NCBI GenBank assembly: GCA_008638375.1
Contig: CM018049.1
Coordinates: 1,660,001 to 1,724,000 of the forward strand
Direction of reading: 5' to 3'
Source: Nyssa sinensis
Taxonomy: Eukaryota; Streptophyta; Magnoliopsida; Cornales; Nyssaceae
DNA: 64,000 nucleotides
A program made the translations under genes and the position numbers. How positions within the stretch are numbered: the first letter of the stretch is position 1; every line of letters begins with the position of its first letter. Positions 1-13,000 of this stretch are shown one piece after another. The notes under the pieces were generated by a model. That model was given only the letters and a program-made list of their open reading frames with translations. It did not search any database and was not told the DNA's origin.

Positions 1-395
1 TGGGATTGTGGTCAGATATTGGTCTAGGTAAACAGGTCTCTGGAAATTTCAGCTCCCATTCAGGCGGGAGAAGAAATCTGTCCAGCCTTGATTTCACAGG
101 ATTCCTTCTATCACTTATGGTCTTACCCAATTGAATCTTCCCCCTTCCATCGCAATATCAATAAGCACCAGATCATTTATGAGATTAGAGAAATTCCTCA
201 CACCTCTTGACATTCTGCTGCACCCTGTTCTTTCATTCGGAGACCTCACTTCATTAAAATCACCTCCCAAGTACCATGGAATCTGCCATCCATCTCTCAC
301 CATTTTCAGCTCCAGCCATAATCTATGCCTATCTGCCTCAGTTGGACAAATTGAAAATTTGGTTTTGTTGCTCATGGAATAAGCTTTAGTTCGAT
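1..395 (-). pseudogene. LINE (non-LTR retrotransposon) ORF2 endonuclease remnant
   Basis: Read on the minus strand, about 395 down to 1 encodes part of the apurinic-type endonuclease at the N-terminus of plant L1-type ORF2, which nicks target DNA for target-primed reverse transcription. Visible landmarks are WYLGGDFNEVRSPNER (the GDFN catalytic-core motif) near 200-250, then a run ending in GGRFNW at about 120. A stop or frameshift occurs near 115-118. In another frame the downstream family motif continues as a SRLDRF-like stretch, a PPEWE-like stretch and PRPISDH towards position 1. The copy is therefore broken and runs off the left edge. It lies antisense inside an intron of the TGA gene. 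The frame continues upstream to 645, but that part does not resemble LINE protein. Confidence 0.85.
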
Positions 396-1924
396 TTGAA
401 AAATTTACACTGTAAAAGCCAAGAACTCGAACCACTACTAATGGTGTTTTTCGGCGGCTTTCTGGCTGCTTATCCGGTCGTCTCTGGTGATTTGAGGGAT
501 GGGAATGGTTGAGCTTTGTGCAGAATTTCGTGGGGAGCATTTTCCCTACGATTTTGTAAAGAATTGAATTTGAGTTAGAGAGTAGCTGAGAAACAAAGAA
601 AGGAAGAAAGAACAAGCTGTGTGAAACCGCAGGGTTGCTGGACAAATAAAAAAAATTTGGGGAAGATGATGGAACTGGTCTTAACCAGTGAAGCCCACTC
701 TCAGGCCCGTAAGTATGCGAGTGTAGTCCATTTCCACATCCAATAGGTTGAAAGATGGGTTTAACTTATAGTTCTCGACAAGCTAATCTCGTGGGCTAGG
801 TCCAGAACCCAATAATTTGGTTGTCAAAAAATTATGAAATTTGGTATGAAAGTCATATTTAACATTTTGAATTTTAAGGTTAGGAAGGTGTGGCTCAGTG
901 TTGTGGATGATTAAATGTTCATTAAAATTCGTCGTGATATACTAGTTTCCTAATTGTTTACATGCGTAATTGGGTGTTTTAAATTATGATTGTTATGGAT
1001 AAGTGAATTTGGATCGTTAGAAGTGTATTTGGCTTGGAGACGAGACCTTTGATTATTTTAGCCCATGTGGGGCCCATGTTGATTGGGTTTAACCGTATTC
1101 CCTAATTCAAACTTAATTGGGTACTTTTGATGAAATTTGGGGAAAATAGAGTTTCATATTTAAAAATTCTGGAAAAATTATGGGACACTCTAGGGTCATC
1201 ATTTAGGTATTTAAAAATGTTTAGGCCTAATAATTATCTAGGAGACTGCTAATTTGGTGTATATGGTTATGTCAAATTCAATGAATCCTGGTAATTAATT
1301 TGGTGTGCTATTATAAATTATTTTAGAGTTGGAGTGACTTTATGAAGAACACTTGTGGAATGTATAGTGTGAGTTGTGTACATTGCCTCCGAGGTAAAGG
1401 AAGATACATGATATATCAAATTTTTAAATAAATGCAAAATAAATGTTTTTTTCCTTCTATTTTTTTGAAAAAATGGTTTAAGCATACAAATGATTTCAAA
1501 TGGTTGAGTTCAAAATTATATTTTACAATTATATAATTGCTTCATCAGCGTTATTTGGGTCAAGCAAAATTTGATTTATTTGTGAATGTGTTCTACACTT
1601 ATTGATGAAAAAGTCCTGAAAAATTATCATGTTTGCTAAAATAAATAATTTTATTTGTATGATCATTGTCAAGTTGATTTGAGTTGTTTTATTTGTATGA
1701 GTGGTTTATCTCCTTGTCTCCACAATTTTCATTTAATTTCCAGCTAATAAATCTGATTTTGTAGAGAATTTGGTGGAATCTTCCACCATGTTCTTGCAAT
1801 ATATATATATACACAAACTCATGTTTACCTGTGGTGTTGGTGCACCACACTTGATCCTTCTATTTTAACCATAAATTTGTTCATGCTTTAATCTTATACA
1901 CCAAATCTTATACACAAAGTCATT
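396..1924. other. intron interior, no gene recognised
   Basis: AT-rich sequence between two LINE remnants inside the upstream TGA intron. I looked for the missing bZIP basic-region exon here and did not find it. A 14-bp AT microsatellite sits near 1,799-1,812. Nothing else can be supported. Confidence 0.5.
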
Positions 1925-2432
1925 TGGGCCACAAAGGCCCCGTTAAAAGCTGCATTTTTTGTGTGGAATGTTGTGTGGGGAGCCATCCTAACAATGGATA
2001 ATTTAAAGAAAAGCGGCTTTAATCGATAAATCACCTCTTTCTTCATTGCCCCTTCATGAAGGGAGTCTAGGTTTTATTGTTTTCCTTGTTTGGCTATTAT
2101 TGGGTGATGCCTTACATAGTGATGGTGTTTTTGAAAGGGTGATCAGGAGGGGATAGGAGATCAAGACACAAGAGGATATGGATTATCATACATGTGTTTA
2201 TTTTGGTGTATTTGGAGGGAGTGGAATCGTTGTCTCTTTGAAGGGGAAATGATGAACATTGTAGATTCAAAGATCATTTTTTGAAACTTTTGTATTTTTG
2301 GATTATTGAGGTATATACCCTTGTATGTTTGTAGTTTTGTAAATTTTTTGGAAAATATGACTGGTTTTTTTAGTCTACTTTTGTATACGGTTCCACCCCC
2401 TTTTGGCAGTTTTAATATACTTTTAGTGATAA
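1925..2432 (+). pseudogene. LINE ORF2 3' remnant (zf-RVT domain and tail)
   Basis: The + strand at about 1,936-2,030 reads [11 protein letters not shown] then [15 protein letters not shown], the zinc-binding reverse-transcriptase-associated domain (zf-RVT) at the C-terminus of plant LINE ORF2. A stop follows. About 2,195-2,330 resembles the final WREWNRCLFEGE-like segment, and the copy ends in an A-rich tail near 2,430. It is 5'-truncated, as LINEs usually are, and stop codons interrupt it. It is in the opposite orientation to the endonuclease fragment at 1-395, so the two are probably separate insertions. Confidence 0.75.
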
Positions 2433-4019
2433 AAAAAATACATCAATAAAATCATTAAACTTACCTCGATGGTTTCTTCCAAAATCAAATTTCTCGAGTC
2501 CTCCATATCACAACCTTTTTGTCCTTCTATATCTCTCTAGAATTTGCTAGACGTAGAAAATAAAGGTTAGGGTTCTCAATACTTGTGTATTTTTCCTAAA
2601 TCAATTTTTTTGTAATTGCTTTGGTGCCCTCATACTTATTAATATTATAATTTAGCCCCAATCAAAGATCAAAATTCTGTTCTTTTTTTCTTCTATCGAA
2701 ACAATCTAAATGTTTAAGTTTCTCAATGAACTTAATGGAAACATTGGTAAAATACCGAAGTTTACATGTTTTGATGGAAGCAAAGTTGTTTCCATCGAAA
2801 CATATTTTATTTTCGTGAAACATACTAAAATTGGTTGAAACATTTCCTTCGCTATAAAAATAATTTTAGAAGTTGATAAAATATAATATCAATTTTTTTT
2901 TTAAATGAACGAAGAGATTGAAGGATTTGGATAAAAAATACAAGAAAATATCTTTGTTCTTGTTTTGGCCCCAGAAATAGTTAAAGAGAAGTAGTGGAAA
3001 TGAAGAAGTGAACAATTTATTTTAACACATAGTTATTAATTAATAATATGCTTAACTTGCTATTTATTTTACCTAAATTGTTATTTTATGTTTTTATCAA
3101 AAAAAATATTATTTTGTGTAACTTGTGTTGAATTATCTAATTCATGTATATTATGTAGTACATAATTATTACGTTATTACGTAATATGTATTTAATTATA
3201 ATAGTTCAACATATTAAAAAACATTATAATAATTTCATAAACATAAAAAATTAGTTCTAAATTTTTTTAGACTTATTTTTAACTTGTAAAGAATTATTTG
3301 GTATTAATTGACTAATTTACATTTATGTTTTTTTCTCAGTATTATTACCCCAGTATTGTCTTGTGTGTATGGATTTGCACTCTGAAACGCTTCCAATTAG
3401 TCAAGTTTACTATTTGTCCTTTCACATTCATATATTTTATTTTATGCTTCCAAGTTCTTCTAGACATTTTATTATTTATTTAATCTTTTCCACTATGTTT
3501 ACGAAATGTTTCCTTTTCTTGGATGACCGAAAGAACATTGAAACAATATTTTGACCCTTGGCCCCAATCTTTTCCCAATGTTTTTTTCAATAAATCCCCA
3601 AAATTTCAATAGTTGCCCAAAAATTAATTCCCATCAGAATATATGCAAATTTAAACTTAAGAAGAATGTGGGGCATTAGATGAATCCTATGCGGTACCAT
3701 CCCTTTTTTTTTTGTTTTTTGGTGCTTGGTACCATCCTTTTTCATGCCCTGTTTTGGCCACTGGATCAGTTGTTTGGCCTTTTCAATTAGACTAAAAACG
3801 AAAAATTATCTATATTACATGTTTGTGAATTGTGAACCACTTGTCAACTTTAATCATAGTAACTTTTATAAAAAGGTCAAGTTGGAACTGGAACCCCCTT
3901 TCACAAAATCATGAACACACTTTTCATATCACATCATTGGTCTTCGTCCGTTTTTAAGGTCTTATTGCTTGCATTATATACTTTTCCTTTATTTAGATTC
4001 TTTCCCCTTTTTCCCATAG
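2433..4019. other. intron interior upstream of TGA exon
   Basis: AT-rich intron sequence with long T runs, ending in the acceptor TTTCCCATAG at 4,010-4,019. No coding, RNA or repeat structure was recognised. Confidence 0.5.
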
Positions 4020-4097
4020 GCATATGTCCAACAGCTAGAGAGTAGCAGACTTAAGCTAACTCAACTAGAGCAGGAGCTCCAGCGAGCACGACAGCAG
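4020..4097 (+). CDS. TGA2/6-like: TGA exon: leucine zipper
   Basis: 78 nt, 26 codons, phase 0 at both ends. It follows acceptor CCCATAG and precedes donor GTTAGT. It encodes the heptad leucines directly after the basic region; the preceding exon should end with the basic-region lysines. Confidence 0.95.
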
Positions 4098-7000
4098 GTT
4101 AGTGTTGGTACTATTGTCTATTATTTAATTCTTTTTTCTTTAAAAATTTTGTTTGTAAGATTCGTATAGATTTTACTTTCATTCTTTATTTTTTGGGGTC
4201 TTTTAGGGAATTTTCATATCAAGCTCAGGAGACCAAGCCCATTCAATGAGTGGAAATGGTATTCCCACTTTCTTCTACCTCCAGTTTCTTCCTACTAAGG
4301 TTTCAATGTTATAAATGTTTTTTGGGAGTGAGGTAGACTAGTTCTTGTTTATCGACTTTATTTTACCAATTTTTTTGTCTTAAGTTTCCTAATTAATGTT
4401 TGTTGAGAATAAGACAGGCTCGTTCCTGATAATTTTGGCATGAGTTTTTAAATTTTTTTTTTTTAATGAAGGATCTTTAATTTTAGTACCAAACAGTGAG
4501 TAGCTTCAAAATTAGAGAAGAAAACAACTTAGAAAGAGAGCTTGATGGTTTGGAGAGATAATTGAGAATAGGAGGGAAAAGCCTAGGCAGTCATGCCTAG
4601 GTTCTTAGGCAATTATACTTTGAGAGAAGTTGTATCACACATCACAATAATAGGTTGCCAAAGATTTTCTTCAATCTGTGTTCAAAATATTTTATATAAA
4701 GAACTGGAATTGGGGACCAAGGGAACTCAGTGACCAAATAAGTTGGTGGCCAAGTTTGATTAAAACACTGCGGCTTATTTTAAACATACTAGATTCTTCA
4801 TATCCGACCCAATATACATACATAAACCCATAATAAAAAGTCCAATATGATAGACTATTCTACAGCCCAAAAGCTAAAATTACTAAAATATCCTTAAGGA
4901 AACATAAAAACAACAATGTGACATAAAGCTAATTAATCCCCCAGGTAAGTTCTACTTCAGAATCCTGCCAACTAACAATATTGACTCTGGAATTTAGAAT
5001 TCCCTTTCTCTTGTAGTATTTCCAAATCTTCTTGGTGTATTATTTGCATCAGTTTCTGTTCTGTAACACGGGCAAGCTCTAACATCTCTCTTATGAATAT
5101 ACATACTCATTATTACAATAAATTCATTACTTGTTTTCATTTGTTCTTCGTTAAATATCATAACCAGATACTGGCAGATAGAAAATGCTTAAGTGGAAAT
5201 ATCTTCAGTTAAACTATCATTTTATATTTATACATCTTTGACTAACTATTCTCAAATCCCTTTCTCTTTTTGTGGACTTCTTTTCTGGTGGCTTTGTATG
5301 AACAATGAAAATTGACCTTTTTTTTTAACCACTGGCATTGAGCCCAAGTGGTATCTGTAATCAGTGTTGTGTGAGGTGGAGGGTTCATGTCCCCACCAAT
5401 TATCCTTCCTAAACAAATTTATATTGTTAAAGTTCTTAATACTACCAACAAAAAATATGTATTTTTTTCATGTTCTGGTACATAATTCATCAATCTGTTT
5501 CGTGTCATCCCCTACTGCTAACCTCCAAAAGAAAGAAAAAACGTTATATGTGATTGGTAGCTGTGGTTAGCCCTGTTCTAGTCACATGTGATGCATGTGT
5601 GTAATCCATTGTGAGACATGGTTGTGGAAGTGATCATCCAGATGCAATGGTGGTAGTGAGAACAGGAGTCTCAAAATGGTGGTGGTGAAGGTAGTGGCAT
5701 TTGTGCAATGGTACTTTCTGATCATAGTAGTGGTTTGGTGGTGGAAGTGGCGCTGGTTCAACAGGGTGATAGTGGGGTTGATGTGGTGCCAGTGTTAGCA
5801 TGGTGGTGGCTGTAAGGGTTTGTTTTTTGGCTGCACATTGTAAGGCGTTGAAATGGTTTTTGAGGGGTAGCGTGGTGTGATAATATTAATTATATTTTGG
5901 AGTTGCATTGGTGGAAATTTCACGGGCCGCAGCTGCTGTTAGATTTTCTTAGCTATCATATTCATAAGATTTTGAAACAGTCAGTACTGAATTTGCTAAG
6001 AAATAAAAAAAAATTGCACTAATTTGGCTACTGGTAGAGACTATGAGCTATCTTGTCAACTTGTAATAAAACAGTTTTTCGATTATTAATTCAAAATAAA
6101 AAAATAAAAAAAATTATACAGTTTCTTTAATTATAAAAACTAGCCGTGTATAGTTTGCTATGAGATGGAGCATTTTCAACCCCCCCCCCCCCCCCAAAAA
6201 ACCAAAAAAAAAAAAAAAGAAAAAGAAAAAAATAAAACCCATATTTTTATGTATAACAAATGGGTTGGTATAATTTTGACATCGTGTCTAAAAGCCTTAT
6301 TATTTATTATCTAATTTACTTGTATAGTTCTTATGGGAATCAGATCATTGGAGCACCAAATGGGCTAACCTAGTGCATGAGGCTCCTGCTATTGCAGGAT
6401 CTAGGGAGGGTTAGATGTCAATCCTTCAAAACGTAATGTTCTTAAATCGGAAAGTTTACATTGTTTCAGAAATTAGGAGTATCTATGATTAATAGATCTA
6501 GGTTATAACATGATTTGTTAGGGTACACACCAAGAACGAGGGTGAGGTATATCAAGACTTCCAATATGTGCTAATATGGATATATGTGCACATGCATTAC
6601 TTATTTTGAACATGATAATTTACAAATGCAAGAATATTTTCTTTCAACCATACTTATAGGACACAGGAAACGCTATATATATTATGTTTGTTTTAATGGG
6701 TGTCATGCACATATTAAGTAGTATGGGCAAACATTCTAGGTTGTAGAGTCGGTAATTTCCCTTCTTCATATTTAGGTCTTCCCTTGGGATCTTCACTCAA
6801 GGCTACCTTGGTGTGTGTCACGACCCTAACCCACAGGGCTTGACCACGGGCCCATCGGGACCCTGAGAAGGAAGGTGATTAAGACTAATCATCCTAGTCA
6901 AGTATATAAAATACAATCCATTTCTTTTTTAATTGATTCTTTTAAATTATTTTTCTTTAATTGATTTTGGTTCGTTCTCTTACTTATACTTGTTTAAGTC

Positions 7001-10000
7001 TCGTAACAGGATTAAATGAAATAGATTACATCAAGTGCAACTATACCAAAACATCCATCAATAGTGTATAACTGGGTAATGTACAAAGTCGACTCTAACG
7101 GTCCAATATATAACATATGCATCAATACTGTGAAGGGTACATGCACCCTTAATAAATACGATGACTAACTACCTCAATGTATAACCAAATTCTATTAAAA
7201 TCTCCATTCATCTCGTGCTGCTCCAACAACTATCATCCATTAGTTCAGTACCTGTCGTTCTCATGAATAGAAAGGGTAAGCCATAATGCTCAATAAGGTT
7301 TCCCAAAACACATAAGCAAGTAGCGTGTAAAAACTAATGCAAGTCCGAAGAGGACAATTCCCTAATGTCCAGTTTAATCACAAGCATGCAACAATATCCT
7401 CAACCAGATCATAGGTATAGATACAATAATCAAGAAAATACGATACCACTCCATGTAATGCAACAATAATGATAGGGACATTCAACATATATTCAAATAT
7501 GAGATATGTCGATATATACAAACCTCACGACACACCTCTATTTCCTGTTCAAAGAAGTAAGAGCAATATATCCAAGAGAAATATATTCAAAGTAGATCAA
7601 CAGTGTAATAAGTCAACGAGGTGTAATCACTGCACAATCCATATGTATCACAAGTGTAATCTATAACAGAAGAAGTCAATCAACATTCAATGCAACACAC
7701 ATATGCTCAACGTACCCATAATTTCTTGAATGACCCATGTTATGACCCACACTTTAGCTACAACACTTTAAAAAGTCGCATCGGACTTTGACAAGCTTGG
7801 TGCTTCTCGGGTTACTAGCCCGAAGGAAACAAACGACCTCCCATGCAGGGTTATGGCTCGCAGCCAAAGGGAGACACAATCCCCATCAAAGAATTTTAAG
7901 TATTATAAGGGCCAGCTCCCAGTCCACATATTATTAAGGGTCTGCTCCCTTTCTCAAGAATCAAACCAAATAGATATTCAGCGAAATTTGACAAGCACAC
8001 TACTCATCTATTCCATCAATCTGTTCTATTCATTTCATTCCATCTAACGTCTCCCAATATATGGTGGCCGCACAGGCTCACACCACAGTCCACATCAACA
8101 GTCATCCTATGCAATGCATGATATCTCAATATACAAAAATCACATAACAGTAGAGTGCCCTTTTGTATCCAGAATAGGCATATAACTAATGATATCACAA
8201 TAGAACAACAACAGTCAAATTGTAAGGATCAAATGATAAACATGCAATACCAACCAATCAGGATATGATCCTAGTCCTAGTTGTCACCCGACTATAAGGA
8301 GACACTACTTGTGTCTTTCATGATATGTATTGGATATCTTACACAGTTATGGTTTAGCTTTTGGGACCACCTCAACCCTTAACACTAAGGTTCCATATTG
8401 ATTTCATAAGTTCTCTAAGGTTAATTATGCATTAGTCTATACATCAAGTGCCCGTTTTTCCAAACGGATATAAAAAATGTATTCCTGAGCCTCAAAAACC
8501 CTAAGGAGACCCTCTTAGAATGTTTTTAAGTCATTAGAATGTTTTTTAAACCCATAAGCGCATTTTTGTAATTTTACCTGACAAGTTTCACGTTTACCGA
8601 GACACTGTGTCACAAAACCGACCTTGGAGTCAGATCCTGAAGGTCCAAAAATCCTAAGGGTGCTCTATTTATATTTTATTAATTCTTTTAGATATTTGTT
8701 CCATGCCCAGGGGCATTATGGTAATTTTGTATATTCATGTGGGACCAACCTTGTATCTCCGTTTTGTTAGCTGATATCATATTTGAATTCGTAATGTCCA
8801 AAAACTTTGGAAACGCCTCTTATGGATTTTAATTTTACATTGAACTGCTCAATCCAACTCTCACATGGGTGTGGGGTCCATGTGAGTGTGATAGGTGCGG
8901 GCCCTACACCCATGTGAGTAGTTGTGTTATAAAAAAAGTTGTGCCACAAAACATTACTCAATTGTCATTTTACTAATTTAGGTGGGACCATCATCGGGTT
9001 CCAATTTGTCCAATCTGATAGTACATTTGAATTTCAAGTATTCAAAAACCCTCGACTAGTTTTTTCCGGATTTTAATTTGCATTAGAATTACCCAATTTA
9101 TTTTCAGGGGTATTTTTGTAATTTTTCATATTTATGTGGGATCATCCCGGGTTCTCGAATGTCCAAACTGATCCTACCATTGAGTCTGGAACGCCCAAAA
9201 TTTTTAAGAATGCCCTTTCTTACATTTTAATTAGTTTTATTTTCAATTTTACAAACAAGTGGACTTTTATGTAATTTTCTCAAAATTTGTTTACTAATTT
9301 GTAATTAATCAAATTAAATCAGTCCCTTTTTAATTTCCTTTAATCCAATTTCTTATCCATGTTTCCAAACAGTCCCAATTGAATTTCAATTTTAATTTCT
9401 GGAATTGGGTTGTCCCTATTCTAGTTTATCAGTCCCAAACGAAAACCTTAGGTTTATTCAATCAATATTAGTAAAATATGCAAACTTGATTTCTTGTTTG
9501 TTATTTGTTAGTAGAGTTCCAACGAAAACCAAACCAATCGATTGAAAGGAATGCCAGAATTTTATATTTCTAAGATCAAAAAAATAGGGTTTTGTCGTTA
9601 TAGAACATGGGATTCTATGGGAGTAATGATAAATAGGTATGAATAGAGCAAGAGAAGGGGAAATAAAAAAAAGAGTAGAGAAAAGTTATACAAAGCTATA
9701 TACAAGTCACCACTCCCTCCCTTATTTTTTGGGTATTTCCTTAATTGAATTTTATTTGATTAGAACGAAGTTCCTTAAAAGCCTCCGCCTTCTTTAAAAT
9801 ATCATGAACAGTTCCTGTAGGTTGAGCACCCTTTTCAAGGAAGTATAGAATAGCAGGAACATCTAAATAAGTTTGATTCTTTATCGGATCATAAAAACCC
9901 ACTTTCCGAAGATCTCTTCCTTCTCTTCGGGATCGAACATCAATTGCAATGATTCGATAGACGGCTCATTGGGATAGATGTAGATGAACAATACCCCCCC

Positions 10001-13000
10001 TAGAAACGTATAGGAAGTTTTCTCCTCGTACGGCTCGAGAAAAAATGATTCGAAGTTATATTGATGTATAGAATTCGAATGACAAATGTGTCGGCAACTG
10101 TACGCAAACACTTCAACTCAAAATCTAGTAGCCAAACAACCCTCAACCCAGCAGCCTAGTTAAACAACCCGAATACCCATTGACCCTACCCAGTTGACCA
10201 GACCTGATTGATCGTTGACCCATCGACGACAACCACTCTAATTGTCTTCTCTGGCAGGTTCGCAGGAAAATCAAAGAAAACTTAATTTTTTTCTTTCATT
10301 TTTGGGCACTGTTTTTTATCCCTCTTCATCCTAAACTATTTTAAATATCATTTGGGATCTTTTTGGATAGATCTTGTAGATCGAAGGAGCCAAGAACACG
10401 AGTTCTGATGGAACTCGCTTTTTCGGCAAGACTTTGCAACTCCAGTGTTCCCCATCTTTGGTCGTCATTTTTCCTTTCACTTCCTCCCACTCTCCTTTTG
10501 GAACACAAAGGAACCTACCCCCAACGGCCAAAACTCCATCAACCCTTTTTCCTGTTCAACACCGATTTACACACACACACACACATATATATATACACAC
10601 ACACACACACACATAGACTTGTATATATACACATACACTGAAATACACATATATTCAAGCATATATCCAACCCAAAAACACATCTAGAACTATATGACAG
10701 GTTCTAAAAGTTCCTACCTCCATCCATGCTTCACGGTCTAAGAGAGAGAAAGCTCGACTTAAGCTTCCATGGCTGGCACAGTTGAGCCTCGAATATGCCC
10801 CTTTGCTCCTCTATCTTCTTCTTTCCTTCCTTCCTCCTTTCTTTCTGTCCTTCTAATCTCGGTTTGGTTTGTTCATTGTGTGTGTTATCACACAACACAC
10901 ACACTATTTCACACACAGTGCATGCCCTCATCCTCACTGGTTCACACACTCTCTCCCTTTCCATGGCTGTCCTACAACCTCCCAGTACACTCAGTACACA
11001 CATATATCTCCACATATGCACACACCCTTTTACACACACAAACACACTCGGGGGGGTGTGAGAGAGAGAGAGTTGCATGAGGGAAGAGAGAAATTCAGAA
11101 AAGGGGGGTCTGCCCAAGAGAGGGAAATGGGGAAAAAGGAAGAGAGAGAAAAGGTGGTGTATCATCCATGTGTGCATCTTGTTCCCCTGTGGTGCACCTC
11201 ACATACACCATAGCTTTTCCAACATTGGATCCCCCACTAGCCACTCAAATGAAGACAAGTGTCCAATCTAAAAAATATCTACCAAGCTTCTTGTGGAAGC
11301 TTTGCATGCTCTCCAATGCGCCATGTGGCCATTTGGCCGAATCTGCTTGCACATGTGCCCGAAAATAAATTGTCTTGGAATCACACCAAAATTGGCATGT
11401 AGCTAATTTCGATGTACTAATTTCAAATGTGTTGTCTGTTTCTCCAAATTCAATCCTTAAAATTTTCATATTTATTTACGTCCCGTATATGACTGTGTAG
11501 CCCTGTGGTTCACACTAGTCCCGAATAAATCACTAAAACTTCAATTCAGTTTTACAATATCACATTGATGATTTACTAATCGAATTCACAATCATTCTGA
11601 CACATCTTCAATTAATTACTTATTTGACCTCAATCTATGCTAGCGATTACCAAATTGTCCTTTGGTAATTTTCTGGCTCTTTATAGTGTGGGATATAGTA
11701 ATTGAGCATTTTGAGAGGCGTTTGGAAAGATGGAAGAGGTGGTACTTGTAAAAAGGAGGGAAACTATGCTTTACTGACCAACTTTGTCCTTGTTTCCAAT
11801 TCCAGCTTCAGGGGTGAGCAAATTGGAGAAGTTATAGAGAGACTTTCTATTGGGGTGGGATTGGGGATCAATTCTAATGTTATTTGGTGGATTCAAAGAT
11901 CTGCAAGAAGGGAGATTGGAGATCAGATATATGAGGAAGTTTAACCAAGTTCTGATGGGAAATGGTTATGAATGTTTGGAGTGGAGACAGAGTCCGTGTA
12001 GGAGAGTGGTGGAAGTATGAAAACAAGAGGGGTGATTGGCATACTAAGGAAGTTCAGTTGTCCTCTGGGGTTAGGTCGTGGAAGAGCACAAGGAAAGGTT
12101 GGGACGAGTTTTCAAAACATATTCAACTATTGGTGGGAGAAAGCAGCGAATCAGATTTTGTTTAGATCATTTGTGTGGTAAAGGCCCTTTTTATCATACT
12201 TTCCTGGTTCTCTTCAGGATTGTAGTTGACCGTATGTAATGGTGGGGGATTGTGTGAGTTTCTTGGAAAGGTATGAGGTATTTTGTCTCATAAACCTCTT
12301 TAGGATTGGGAGATGGCAGAGATTTCAGCTTTCCATGGCATCCTGTATAACTAGAGGTTTGGGAGGAGCATGACTTGTCGAGGTGGACTAGTTTGAGAGG
12401 GAGTCTGTTCCAGGTGTGATCTTTTTATAGGAAGCTGTGGATAAGTTGCATGACAGGCTTGCCATGGAGAGCTGTTTGACATAAAGCTCCCACAAAGTAG
12501 CCTTTCCTGTGGACAACAGCCCTCAGAAGGATAGTGATGATTGATAATTTATAGAGGAGGCAGATTATAATCAATTGGTGTTGTGTGTGAAAGGGATGCA
12601 AAGTCCATGATACATTTTACTACATCGTTCTATGACTAGGGATTATTGGCTCTTTTGCATGCTTTATTTGTAGTCTTTTGGGTGGTGCCTACTCAATGGA
12701 TTGTTGTTGCGAGTTGGCCCAGATCTGGAGTGTTGAGTAGAGTTAGAAATGTATGGTAGACTGCTTCTTTATGTTTGTGGTGGTGCATTTTTAAATTTTT
12801 TTTTTTGGAGAGGGAGAGATAATTGGTCTTATGATGGGGTAGAATCCTATGACAGCAGTTAGATTTAATATATTATGTTCCATTTTGGATCATAGAGATT
12901 TCCAATTTTTTGTTAAATTCTTTTGTAAATTTCTCCAGAGATGGGAGTGTAAGTTGTATAGTTTTCGTTTATACTTCTAAAGTACATGGGTGCACCCCTA

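Larger units (their letters stand above)
9590..10095 (-). other. nuclear insertion of plastid DNA (rps16 region)
   Basis: Minus-strand order is the 3' end of the rps16 group II intron, complete exon 2, then the spacer towards trnK. The match is clear for 9,741-10,090 and probable down to about 9,590. Flanks are LTR-like nuclear sequence, so this is a transfer into element K. Edges are approximate. Confidence 0.85.
6816..11510 (-). mobile_element. element K: degenerate minus-strand gypsy-type LTR (probably solo)
   Basis: The left end TGTCACGACCC is the reverse complement of the LTR 3' end GGGTCGTGACA seen in U. Reading minus, the shared 3'-proximal block ending ACAGGTACTG lies at about 7,235-7,315, roughly 430-500 bp from the end, as in U. 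Blocks with trace-of-TTTTGCCCC and MTTGGACTC character occur at about 8,400-9,250, and an AC/AT-rich leader at 10,570-11,060. The same order and spacing occur in U. No primer site lies left of 6,816, which argues for a solo LTR. I could not fix the right end (about 11.46-11.7 kb) or a target duplication. A plastid insert interrupts it. Confidence 0.55.

Noticed and set aside
396..645. N-terminal half of the 176-codon minus frame as part of the LINE protein or a host gene
   Set aside because: No LINE endonuclease motifs before about position 395 and no recognisable host domain.
660..3700. Upstream TGA exon carrying the bZIP basic region
   Set aside because: Searched for the Asn-Arg-Glu-Ala-Ala/Lys-Ser-Arg pattern ending at a GT donor; not found, so it must lie left of the window.
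9881..10111. 76-codon minus-strand frame
   Set aside because: Overlaps plastid rps16 exon 2 and its intron in a different frame; it is a shadow.
10731..11177. 148-codon minus-strand frame and overlapping plus frames
   Set aside because: Low-complexity CA/GA tract; many frames overlap on both strands with no domain.
11460..11710. Exact right end and target duplication for LTR K
   Set aside because: Tried candidates near 11,495 and 11,690 against GTGTG at 6,811-6,815; none gives a convincing TG...CA end.
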